This document shows, piece by piece, positions 35,829-45,103 of a stretch of 64,000 bases of DNA (its first letter is position 1; every line of letters starts with the position of its first letter). This DNA comes from Venturia oleaginea (Eukaryota; Ascomycota; Dothideomycetes; Venturiales; Venturiaceae). The notes beneath the pieces were generated by a model that worked only from the letters and a program-made list of their open reading frames with translations, searched no databases and was not told the DNA's origin. The stretch lies in contig JABMLP010000027.1 of assembly GCA_013176395.1 (NCBI GenBank), forward strand, positions 310,001-374,000, read 5' to 3'. The position numbers and the translations under genes were made by a program.

Positions 35829-36485
35829 ATGCAGAACGTCGCACCGGAGAAGCTTGGTCATCGCGCAACTACTCTGAATATCGACGAGCAAGCAAAACGC
35901 ATTCCTTGCTGTCCACAGGACATCCCCCAGTCTTTGCTCAGAATGTCCTTTGACAGAATCGCCATCGTGGGCAAATCTGGAGCCGGGAAATCAACATTGG
36001 CTGCCCAGCTCTCTGCAAAATTTAAGCTGCAGAATATTGAACTGGACGCCCTCTCCTGGGAAGCAAACTGGACCCAAATTTCCACCACGGAAATGCGACT
36101 TAAAGCGGACCCTCTCCTGCCATCAGATGGCCACTGGGTCGCAGACGGAAACTACATGAAGCATGTTCAAGACATGGTCTGGCGACGCGCTCAAACATTG
36201 ATTTGGCTTGATTATCCACTTCACATTGCTTTATGGAGGCTATTTAAGAGGACCATCTCAAGGATATGGAGCGGGGAGGAGTTGTGGAATGGGAATCGGG
36301 AGAGTCTGGGGCATCATTTGGTATTTTGGAGACCGCAGGAGCATTTGTTTGCTTGGTGTTGGAGGATGCACGGGAAGCATCGAAGGGAGTTTCCTGTTGC
36401 CTTTGGGAGGGACGAGTATAGGCATTTGAGGGTGCTCAGGTTTAGGCATCCGAGGGAGACGGACGAGTGGTTTGTGAGGTTGTGA
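35829..36485 (+). CDS. P-loop kinase of the FlaR/topology-modulation type
   Basis: The frame encodes a Walker A motif, IVGKSGAGKST, right after MSFDRIA. The ATG at 35943 gives a compact 180-residue protein typical of the family; the ATG at 35829 would add 38 residues of no clear feature. A DGNY segment and a DYPLHIALWRLFKRT helix match bacterial adenylate-kinase-like proteins annotated as FlaR or topology modulation proteins. Substrate and role are not established. Such genes are mainly bacterial, and this one lacks introns, so horizontal transfer is possible. The stop codon (36483-36485) is already within the first unit of a 16-bp tandem repeat, so repeat changes could alter the C-terminus. 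Confidence 0.72.
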   Translation: MQNVAPEKLGHRATTLNIDEQAKRIPCCPQDIPQSLLRMSFDRIAIVGKSGAGKSTLAAQLSAKFKLQNIELDALSWEANWTQISTTEMRLKADPLLPSDGHWVADGNYMKHVQDMVWRRAQTLIWLDYPLHIALWRLFKRTISRIWSGEELWNGNRESLGHHLVFWRPQEHLFAWCWRMHGKHRREFPVAFGRDEYRHLRVLRFRHPRETDEWFVRL

Positions 36486-36574
36486 GGTACGGAGGTTGTG
36501 AGGTACGGAGGTTGTGAGGTACGGAGGTTGTGAGGTACGGAGGTTGTGAGGTACGGAGGTTGTGAGGTACGGAG
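36480..36574. repeat. 16-bp minisatellite, six units, overlapping a stop codon
   Basis: The block GTGAGGTACGGAGGTT repeats with starts at 36482, 36498, 36514, 36530, 36546 and 36562. The stop codon of the P-loop kinase gene lies at its left edge. Because 16 is not a multiple of three, the repeat is not coding. Confidence 0.95.
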
Positions 36575-37933
36575 TTACTATGTTCTATGTTCTATGGTAA
36601 TAATGCTATGGTAATGGTGTGTGTATGGTAGAGGTATGATGATTTGTACGGCTTGCAGCGGACCTAATGATTGATCTAGGCCTTTCCATTTTGGGCATTT
36701 TGGAGAACATCATCATCACATCCAGAATCCTCCCCGCCGCATGCCAGCTGTCTTGCTTTCGACGACACGGAAGTCAGCGTCATCCACATCATGGCTGGAT
36801 ACATCGTCCCCATTCGAATCTCAGTCAAAGACTTTTTTTCTGAAGCCCTTCTCTCCAAGTCTCTTTTCTTCTCGAAGCCGTGAACGGGTCGTTGTGAACT
36901 GTTTTCGATGAGTGGGTGGCTCGGGATATCGCGAAACCTATCGGTGGTATCTGTAAATCATGAAGTCTGGGTCGGGTCGATTCATCCTTCAGTCGTGGAT
37001 CTGAACCCCGTGGACCTTCACCTCTTTCTCCCTTGATACACTACCAAGTATAGAGACGACTCCAACGAAATCATCATTAGATCTAAGCGTGATATGGCGG
37101 ACCGTGCTACTTGCCATCATCCTTTGCATTCGGCCAGCGAGATTACCAGCAAAGAGTTATTCTCATGAAGACTCTGCTATCCTTGGCCGTGATCGGAACG
37201 CTGTAAACCTTGATGGTTCTCATCTGTCGTCAGAAAGCCGTTTTTGAGCAAGTTAACTCCTCTTCAACCATCGAAGGCCTGAGGCCCAGCCCGCTTTCAG
37301 TTGAACTTTTCGAGCGTCTTTGAAGTCCCCTACTCCCTCCTCTCAACTGAAGATCACAGAGCTAAACCATAGACCTTACCTGATAAGGCAAAACTTTACA
37401 ATTCCGAGCTACTTCATTCGTGAAATATCCCTGTCGTTCCCGTATGCTTGTGATCTTCAGTTGAGAAAATGTAGTAACATCACCATGCCTTGAAAACCGT
37501 TGCGAGCCATAAATTTCCAGTGCGCGAGGATCCGACAAGAGGGGACATTGAAAGATCGTCCGGACATGGAGATATCAGGACTATGTCAGAGCCGCTCTGG
37601 GACCTCTCTGGGACCTACATAATAGAGGCAAGTTTGAGTGATGGAAAATAGTGCTGGTATGCTTCTTCCATTTCAGCACCATATTCACTATTCTCTTTCC
37701 AAGTCAGTTGTTCTCAATCTGAAAGCGTACTTTTCGAGGGGCTCGAATACTTCTTTGGTCCACGTTTCAAAGATTTCGTAAGGTAACGAGAGACACCGAC
37801 AGCATCTCGGCCATTACACAAGGAGCTGGAAGTCTTCTGAAAGTCGTCTACCTTCCCAAATTCTAGAATCCTCCTCGATCCTTTCTTTCCAGATCTTTTG
37901 CTTCAACCCCTAATCGATACTCTCTCAATCACC
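36575..37933. other. Intergenic region with an 18-bp inverted repeat
   Basis: TCTCAACTGAAGATCACA at 37341-37358 is repeated inverted at 37449-37466, about 90 bp apart. Otherwise nothing is recognised; the right end should contain the promoter of the gene at 37934. Confidence 0.5.
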
Positions 37934-38689
37934 ATGCCACTCCGAAAACCACCACCTGCTGGCATGAGACGGTCCCAATCGGTTCGGGAGGATACAGGAC
38001 GTCGACCAACTCTTTGGGCCCTTGAGACTATGCCCGCGGTACAACCAGAACTCGGTTCAACTACATCCTTGACCGATCTCCCCCCTTCACCTTCGTCATT
38101 CATGGACAAACGCGGTTCCGGAAGTACAGACTTTGACCCTCTCACCGAAGAGCCAGAGGAAGAAAGCAGACCATTCAACACTCTGCAAGGCCTGTGTAGG
38201 GAACACGGTGAAAATTATCCACCATCGGAGCCACGAAATTCTGGTCCGCGATGTCGGAGTGTGTACGATATTGTTCATTACGATTTTGACCACGACACTA
38301 CTCAGTACAACCATGTTCAAGTACAAATCTGCGAGTGTAATAACCACATGACACCGCCGGTGAGCATACACGAAGGCATGGTCTCAGCATATGATGGATC
38401 AGATTGGCAACCGCAGATATACGATGACGAGGGGCCACTCATGAAGCTCAAGAGGAGGGTGAGTATTGCTGGAAACAGGTTTGGAGACAACATCCGCAGG
38501 CGTGGTGGAAGTCTGAAGAGGAAAATGGGTAACCGCCTTGGATTCCAGCAATTCCCCGAGGAGGTTGTGTATGTGGACAACCACCCTAATGGGAAAAGGT
38601 CAAGGTTTGGGGATGGTGAAAGTTTTGACGAGAGCGATCGTGATGATGTTGGAACGACTGTTTGGCGAAGGGTTCAGTACGAGTCCTGA
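37934..38689 (+). CDS. Hypothetical basic protein
   Basis: An intronless 251-residue protein beginning at the first ATG of the frame (MPLRKPPPAGMRRSQSVRED). It is low in hydrophobic segments, has Ser/Pro-rich stretches, a central part with YDIVHYDFDHD and CECNN, and a basic region (MKLKRRVSIAGNRFGDNIRRRGGSLKRKMG) that resembles a nuclear signal or phosphorylation site cluster. No family is recognised. Confidence 0.6.
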   Translation: MPLRKPPPAGMRRSQSVREDTGRRPTLWALETMPAVQPELGSTTSLTDLPPSPSSFMDKRGSGSTDFDPLTEEPEEESRPFNTLQGLCREHGENYPPSEPRNSGPRCRSVYDIVHYDFDHDTTQYNHVQVQICECNNHMTPPVSIHEGMVSAYDGSDWQPQIYDDEGPLMKLKRRVSIAGNRFGDNIRRRGGSLKRKMGNRLGFQQFPEEVVYVDNHPNGKRSRFGDGESFDESDRDDVGTTVWRRVQYES

Positions 38690-39073
38690 GTTGCAGGTAC
38701 CACGGCGCTATGGCTGGGATGGTGGTGAAATATTTCGAACTGTGCTAGCATTTGGTTTATCATGAAGCGATTGGGTCATTCATTTGAGGCATTGGCGGCC
38801 TGGCCTGGAGTTGGATGTGGCGGAGAAAGATATCCACTCTTGTACTGATTTACTCTCCGTCCAGCGCAGTGGCAGCGAGTTTTGCGTTGCTAAGTAGAAC
38901 GAATCCTGTTCATCTTTTTTACTCTGATCGGATCAGCTTTACCTTCAGTGAAATGATATTTCGACTCACATGATGCTCGCGTGACTACGTATCAATTACG
39001 GACTGTACTCAACCTCAACCTCACCATCTCTTCAACTCCAGCCATCTCATCCCATCTCGATATTATCCTCACA
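38690..39073. other. Intergenic, promoter of the coiled-coil gene
   Basis: No feature beyond a CT/CA-rich leader just before the ATG at 39074. Confidence 0.35.
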
Positions 39074-40292
39074 ATGGGACCTGCGCGTACTGCCAGTCCA
39101 ACGGCCCTCTTGTGGGCGCATCAGCTCAAGCGCGAGCACCAACATCTTTTGAACCGAATCAAGTCACTTGAGACAGCGAATTCAAACCTGACCAGTCGCA
39201 TCGACGTCGTCGAAAGAACGGCACAAGATACGGCAGCGACCATCGAAACCGTGAATGAGCTCAACGTCAGGGTTCAGGCCATCGAGGAGGACGATAATAG
39301 CCAGCAGAAACGATTCGAAGAACTAGATCGCGACAGAGGTGAGCGATTTGAGAAGCTAGGCGAGGGAGTTAAGAGGGTAGAGAAGCGTTTGCAGCTCCTA
39401 GAGAAAGACCTAGATGACTGCGATGAAGAGAGCCAAATGAAGAAGGAAGGTGCTGCAAAAGAGCGAGCGCTTCTCGTTGGTCGACTTGACAAGTTGGAGA
39501 GGGAGCATGCTACGCTGAAAGAAACAGCTGCAAAGGGTGAAAAGCTCACTCGCAAGGATGACACCGCTAGCACCAAGGTACTGAACAGAAGGTTTGAAGC
39601 GCTGGAAGCTAGACACAAAGAGGAGGGCGCGAAGCTTAACAGCCTACTCGATAGGTTTGAGAAGATGGAGAAGGGCTGGTCTGCCACGCAAGGGCAATTG
39701 AAGAGGGCGCTGGACATGATGGAGGCTGTACCATCAGCTCACAAGCGTGTAGCCTCACCTCGACCTACACCTCACGTTGCTTCGTCCTCGCCGTCCATGG
39801 TCCAGGTTCCTGAGAGTCCTTTGGCAGGAAGGCAGTCACGAAGGTGAGCTGCTCTCCACTCGTGGAGATCATCCAATTTGCTAACGATCCACTAGCAGAG
39901 TTCAACCTGAGCAGAAACGAGCGAAGCTCGTGCACAAACAGCTTGAGCCTAAGAGGACGAAGCAAGTTCAGCAAGCACCAGGCTCAGGGAACGTAAAGCA
40001 AGCACAGAAGCAAGCTAGCCCGCAGAAAGCTCAACCACAGAAAGCAAAGCAAGCACTTCGAAACCCTGGGATGCAGAACACCCTGCCACCGAAACCAAAA
40101 CAGACACGCCAACAGCCTGTCACACAAAACACCCAGCAGGTTCGCCAGCACAATCTCAGAAATCGTGTGCCTAATTCTCAGCCTGCCAAACCTTTGAATA
40201 AAGGCGAGATCAAGAAGCCTGAACAGATTTCAAAGGCGCGGCCACGGCGAAGAATCATCCTTAGTCCACTGCCACCACTAGATGAATTCTGA
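39074..40292 (+). CDS. Coiled-coil protein with basic tail
   Basis: Two exons (39074-39843, 39899-40292) join to 387 residues. The intron has GTGAGC, a GCTAAC branch site and CAG. Residues 15 to about 225 show continuous heptads rich in Glu, Lys, Arg and Leu (for example RLQLLEKDLDDCDEES, RLDKLEREHATLKE), so a long parallel coiled coil is likely. The second exon is Gln/Lys/Pro-rich and strongly basic, ending in RRRIILSPLPPLDEF. This suggests a structural or chromatin/RNA-associated role, but there is no named domain. The ATG used is the first true ATG of the frame. Confidence 0.75.
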
Positions 40293-40382
40293 GGTTGATT
40301 TCGGTTTGCTTGCCATCACTTTTGATGCTCACCGAGCAAACTGCAGAAATTCATTTTATGATGTTGTCTGCTTCCAGTAAGT

Positions 40383-41284
40383 CTATGTCTCTTTGAAAGT
40401 ATATCCACCTTCTTTGTCAACGACTTCAACTTCAATCCTCGCCTCTTCAATCTCCTTGCCTTCGACACTCAGCCCACATCTCAGGACATCTCCGGCTTTC
40501 ACTTGTCCCACACCCTTAGGTGTACCTGTCAGCACAAGGTCGCCCTTCTCCAGTGTCATAACCCTGCTAACATCCTGCAGCTGCCGCGGTATCCGGTATA
40601 GCATGAGCTCAGTATTATCGTGTTGCTTTATTTCTCCATTCACGCTGAGATGTAGGACTACGTTGTGTGGATCTGGAATAAGCGATTTGGGGATGACGGC
40701 GGAAATGGGACAGAATGTATCGAAACCTTTGGCGATTGTCCAGGGTAGGCCTTTCTTCTTTGCCTCGTCTTGAACGTTGCGGCCTGTAAGATCTATGGCC
40801 AGGACGTAACCTATGCGCAGGCCGGTGAGCACAACATTCATGCGGCATGTATACCCTTCCATCTATGACAGAAATATCTATGACAGAAATATCTATGACA
40901 GAAATATCTATGCATCCGCAATTCCGGGGCAGAGGTTCTGGAATATACATACTCTCAATTAGCCCTACAGCTCCCTTCACTCCAGACACTTTCTCGTCAA
41001 AATCTGTCACCTTCTTTCCCATCACCAGCCCTAATTCTACTTCGAAATGGGTCTTCACGCCGCGTGGAAGGAGGACGGGACCGGATTTTGGTGTGAGGAG
41101 GGTGGTCGGTGGTTTCAGGAAAAAGAAAGGTTGTTTTGGTGCCGTGTTTTTAAGCTCCGTAATGTGATCTGCATAGTTGCGGCCTATACATATTATCTAG
41201 ACTTGTTAAAAAGAGAGTTGATGGAGGACAGGGTGAATTGGGTACCTTTCGACAATTGCGCGCAAGAGAAGCTGCTGTAGCCAT
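40383..41284 (-). CDS. Fumarylacetoacetate hydrolase (FAH) family protein, FAHD1-like
   Basis: Minus-strand exons 41183-40953 and 40810-40383 are clear; the first exon ends near 41245 and its start (ATG at 41284) is uncertain, because I could not find a donor in the required phase. The joined protein contains RNYADHITEL, then FFLKPPTTLL, the metal ligands in FEVELGLVMG (E-x-E), and, after the intron, the Asp region and VQDEAKKKGLPWT, ending with VLTGTPKGVG. This matches FAHD1/acylpyruvase-type enzymes, which cleave acylpyruvates or decarboxylate oxaloacetate using Mg2+ or Mn2+. The second intron (40811-40952) holds three copies of a 15-bp repeat. The 3' end is 90 bp from the convergent coiled-coil gene. 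Confidence 0.82.
40863..40912. repeat. 15-bp tandem repeat inside an intron of the FAH gene
   Basis: The unit TCTATGACAGAAATA is repeated three times, followed by a partial copy. It lies wholly inside the second intron. Confidence 0.9.
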
Positions 41285-41304
41285 TTTTGCAGTAGAAGCA
41301 GATA

Positions 41305-41613
41305 TCAATTGAATTGTTCAAAGACGACCAGCACCTTCGAGAACTGTAGATTCGAAGTTCGAGGTTGTGAGGGAGTGTGTGTTGGTATTTTGACGTTGTC
41401 GTTGGTGTACGTACCGCCAGTGATGGTGGTCAAGTCGGAATCGGAGTCGCTTTCCAACACGGGGTCGTCTTCGGCTCCTCCCCGCGGCTTTTCTTTGGTT
41501 CCAACTGATTCGAGTTTGGGATGCGGATGCGAGAGGGATGTGTATATGGACCAGAGTATTGGGATGAGGAGGAGCGTTATTAAGCCGCAGACGTCGGTGG
41601 TGAGGGCAAACAT
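41305..41613 (-). CDS. Possible small single-pass membrane protein
   Basis: The ATG at 41613 opens a 102-residue frame with one strong membrane helix (VCGLITLLLIPILWSIYTSL) followed by an acidic, Ser/Asp-rich tail (DDPVLESDSDSD). A GT donor (GTACGT) at about 41415 may shorten the last exon. It lies 20 bp upstream of the FAH start on the same strand and could also be a 5' exon of that gene. Evidence is limited to the helix and the start. Confidence 0.35.
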   Translation of the reverse strand: MFALTTDVCGLITLLLIPILWSIYTSLSHPHPKLESVGTKEKPRGGAEDDPVLESDSDSDLTTITGGTYTNDNVKIPTHTPSQPRTSNLQFSKVLVVFEQFN

Positions 41614-41636
41614 CTCCGAAAGGTATATCCCGTACG

Positions 41637-41663
41637 AACAACAACAACAACAACAACAACAAC
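41637..41663. repeat. AAC trinucleotide microsatellite, nine units
   Basis: Nine perfect AAC units lie in the short region between divergent starts at 41613 and 41717. Confidence 0.95.
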
Positions 41664-41716
41664 AGCACCAAACGAAGAGCAAGAAGAAGCGCGATTGAGT
41701 TTTGTAAGACGTCAAG

Positions 41717-42291
41717 ATGAAGGTCGCGCAGGTTCTCAGTGATCTGACGAGTCTTAGGGTCTGTGTGAGTAGCTCTTTCTATTCTGTCTGCCCTTTGTAA
41801 TTTCCTTTTCTCCCTTTCCCGTCGCGAAGAGGGGTGTTCCGTACTCGCCTTGCCAACATTTTATGCGATTGATGGGCTTTTTATTTATTTATGAAAGACG
41901 GTCACTTGGCTTTCTTTCTCCTGCTCGCCTCATTTTCTCTTTTCGTTCACGTTTCATTCTAACTGTGGATTGTCTGCGAACGCGTGCATCCCTAACGGTG
42001 ATGTTGTAGGACCAGAAGGCGGCACTGGATCTTGTATCGGCCCGTCCTTTAACTGCCTCTACGGATACTGGATCGGTGGAGGCTGTTAGACAACGTACTG
42101 CGGCTTTACTCTCTGGTACCAAGGATGAGAATGATCCGGATCTTCAACGGGCCAAGGATTTGGTGGAGTTGCATTATGCTGTCAAAGTCAAGCATTTGAG
42201 CAAGGGAAGTGATGGGGTGGAAACGGATGAGAGTTTGGAGGACGCGAGACATGCTGTCAAGGTCGCTATGGAGGAGTTGACGAGTGTGTAG
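41717..42291 (+). CDS. Small conserved-looking helical protein
   Basis: Two exons (41717-41764, 42010-42291) give 109 residues: MKVAQVLSDLTSLRVC joined to DQKAALDLVSARP. The intron is long for this genome (245 nt). The protein is helical throughout with the segment DPDLQRAKDLVELHYAVKVKHL, which looks constrained, but I do not recognise a named family. No membrane or signal segment is present, so it is probably cytosolic or nuclear. Confidence 0.6.
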
Positions 42292-42734
42292 AATGGCGAA
42301 GACAAGGTCGACATGTTTGGAGCGCGATGATGCGAACAGCGATGATCAAGATGGTTAATGAGGTACGGAATGTTCTTTTCACGACATGTCTTTCGCTAAT
42401 GAGAATTGATGGTAGAATACGACATGTATGAACAGTTCAATGAATGATGATTGGAGACTGCCGCCACTTTGCAGAAGGACGAGCTAACATACAATTTCGG
42501 ACTGCAAAATCAAGGGCTGATGATTTTGCGTCTCGCTAGATCCACCTTGCCAAGTGCTGTGGACCTTGGTACATACATCTTTGATTTTTCTCTCCCCAAA
42601 GTTTGGTGGAAGAGCGACAGATAACTCTGATTTCTACCGTTGCAGAACTTTTCAAAACACAACCGTACCCTCGAACCACAAATTTTGCGGCAAAGACATT
42701 TCAAATACCTGATAGCAATGCAAAGAATCAGACA
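42292..42734. other. Intergenic, no feature seen
   Basis: The frame of the next gene is open upstream of its ATG, but that DNA contains no recognisable protein features. Confidence 0.35.
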
Positions 42735-43395
42735 ATGCCCCCAAGCGGAACGGTTTCAATTCGTGTAGCCTTCGGCGACAGCCATCACACAATGCCACGC
42801 TCTATATTGGAACCCTTGAGCACCAGCACCAGAACCAAACCGACCTCATTCTTGAACCTACCCCGAGAGCTGCGCCAAATCATTCTACTGTACACATGCG
42901 ATGGCGAAACAAAACCGAACTCCTGTGACTGTCGCCAACGCAGTTGCAAGAAATATTGGTTACCTACATTGAGACGAGTCGATCCCCAACTCCTGGCCGA
43001 CATAATCTACGTGGAGGGCAAATGCTACCCACGATTGGTTCTCAATTGCGAGTTCTGTGGTAAGGGACTTCCCCCGACGTAACGCATCCTCAACGTGTCT
43101 TTGTCATGGCGTGATGGCTCGTGAAGTTGGCTAAACATTTGCAGATGACAGGGCCATGCGGACGCGTTCAAATGGCTACCCCCTCTTTGATTACCGGTAT
43201 CCCTTCAAGAGAGTCGCGTACAGGAGTCGGGCTCAGATAATGGACGAATTGCCTGGATCAAAACGCGGAGCCAAGGGCCGCTTTTGTCGCTCGAACTATC
43301 TTTTTGGTTGCGCTGACGAATTTTACGAAGCTTGGAAGATGGATTCAGCGACGCGCAATCGACTTGGTGGTGCAGATCAGGGTAGAAAGACATGA
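42735..43395 (+). CDS. F-box-like (LPRELR) protein
   Basis: Two exons (42735-43059, 43145-43395) give 191 residues. The SFLNLPRELRQIILLYTC motif (about residues 38-55) is the short F-box/2EXR-type helix pair found in large fungal families. It is followed by a Cys-rich patch (CDCRQRSCKKYW) and VDPQLLADIIYVEGK. These proteins are thought to act as substrate adaptors or to be decaying relatives of them; no partner is evident. The next gene (43749) starts with the same motif, so the two look like tandem relatives. Confidence 0.65.
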
Positions 43396-43748
43396 GATTA
43401 TGAATTCTTAAGATGGCCGCCTTGAAGTATGGGCAAGGGATGCCAAGAATGTGGTAAGGTTGACCTCGATTACGATGCGTCTAATCTAATGAAGACCTTG
43501 TGGTACAGACAAAAGCAGAAGGCACGGATGCCATCAGGCTAGAACTTTCTATAACCGCTCTTTCTGTACAAGGCCTCGACCACGGCCTGGAATCTAGGGT
43601 TCCTTCCCAAAGAGCGCTCCGTTGATACCTGCCCTCTTTCTTCCTCGCTGAAGCTGCACACGACATCTTCAACATCGCTCAAAAGCATCGCCAAGCAGTA
43701 TTTTTAGCCCTCCAGATCATTACAGAAAGGCTGATAAACCTCAACCAG
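43396..43748. other. Intergenic, promoter of the next F-box-like gene
   Basis: No gene or repeat is seen. Confidence 0.35.
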
Positions 43749-44165
43749 ATGCCAAAAAGAAGCCCATCGCCTTCCCCAGAAGCTCAACAACCACCATCGA
43801 AATGCCCACGTTCTTCACAAACGTCTACTGCAAGTACGTCGACTTCTCCCAATACCGTCTACACCCTCCCCTTTGAACTACGCCAAAAGATAGTTCTATT
43901 CTGCTACGACGATCGCCACGAACGGATCGCGAAGCACTTTGCCACTTGTCCAGAGCATTCTCAGGCGGATACTTACGACCGCTTGTATAATGCCCTAATC
44001 AAGAAAGAGTGGTCTTTTCAAGTTTGGCTCAAGGGTTCGGTACAAATGGCAGCGCCTCAGTTGGCGAATGATATCGAGCATGTAGGTCTGGTTGTTCGGG
44101 AAAGGCAGGAAAGGGTGTGCGCATTGTTGCATGCACGGCGGTTTGAGCGGATGACATGGTTTTGA
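43749..44165 (+). CDS. F-box-like (LPFELR) protein, short
   Basis: An intronless 138-residue protein. After a Ser/Pro/Thr-rich start (MPKRSPSPSPEAQQPPSK) comes YTLPFELRQKIVLFCYDD, then VQMAAPQLANDIEHVG, which parallels VDPQLLADIIYVEG in the gene at 42735. It is shorter than its neighbour and lacks the Cys patch. Confidence 0.6.
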   Translation: MPKRSPSPSPEAQQPPSKCPRSSQTSTASTSTSPNTVYTLPFELRQKIVLFCYDDRHERIAKHFATCPEHSQADTYDRLYNALIKKEWSFQVWLKGSVQMAAPQLANDIEHVGLVVRERQERVCALLHARRFERMTWF

Positions 44166-44939
44166 GTCTTTGATGGATAATCGGTTTGTATTACTAGTAA
44201 TAGGGATTGCACCAACATAATACATTGATTTGTAGACTACAAGTCGGGTATGCAATGTCCTTAAGAATACTTGCCAAATCTCGGGTTTGAATGAATTGCT
44301 GCGTTGTTCAAATTCTCTGGGCTACATGAGAATGCTTGGAATTGGTCCTCTGGCGGATTGGATTCTTCATATTCAGTCAAGCCTGATTCTTCTGCACACA
44401 ATAACCATTAGTCAGTAGGACATATTCGGCAATGTGAATAGGGTTGTTGTGCAAACAATTACCATGGTCTCTGTTTAGCAGAGTCGTTCCATCTTCCACA
44501 GATTCAGTGGCCATTTTATCTTCAGCCGGTGCCTGATCCTGAATATTAACCTTGCCCACTTCATCAGCCAGCACATCAGTCCCAGACTTCTTCGTCGAAG
44601 GACTCAGCTCTATAATACTCGCCCTCTACAAAGGCTTGGAAAAGCTGAACAGCCTCCGGAGCGGAACTATCCGAGTCCTTGGCCGTTCCTATATTACCTC
44701 TGCGTAAGTTGGATTTGCCGGCGTCACTTGGTTAGTCAGTCGGTCAGTCAGAAAACTTAAAAAATGTCCATGTTGATGCATCAACGAAAATATCGCGTGC
44801 GATGTCATCGAATCCTTATTCACCTTCGATTCTTCTTGATAATTGGAAAGCCTGCTTACCCTGCTGATCCTTGTATTCTATATATTTCCTTTCTACATCA
44901 TAAGATTTTCCAGAGGTCGTCTACACCCTCATCACTATA
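44166..44939. other. Intergenic, promoter of the disrupted secreted-protein gene
   Basis: A small minus-strand frame (44377-44574) has no supporting features. A TATATTTCC run is at 44880-44888, about 55 bp before the ATG at 44940. Confidence 0.4.
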
Positions 44940-45103
44940 ATGAAACTCATCTCATTCTATCCAGCCCTCTTCCTCGCCAATATTAGTAGCGTCGAGGGCG
45001 AGGACCTCGTGAGTCAACTTCTTTCCCCCCAAGTAGGTGCTATCCGTGCGGAGAAAATCTTTCTTATCTATTAGTGGTCGATGGAATCGATGGGTTATAA
45101 TTA

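Noticed and set aside
41305..41715. Poly-Cys protein start on the minus strand
   Set aside because: The Cys run is the AAC microsatellite read on the other strand and begins at a non-ATG codon.
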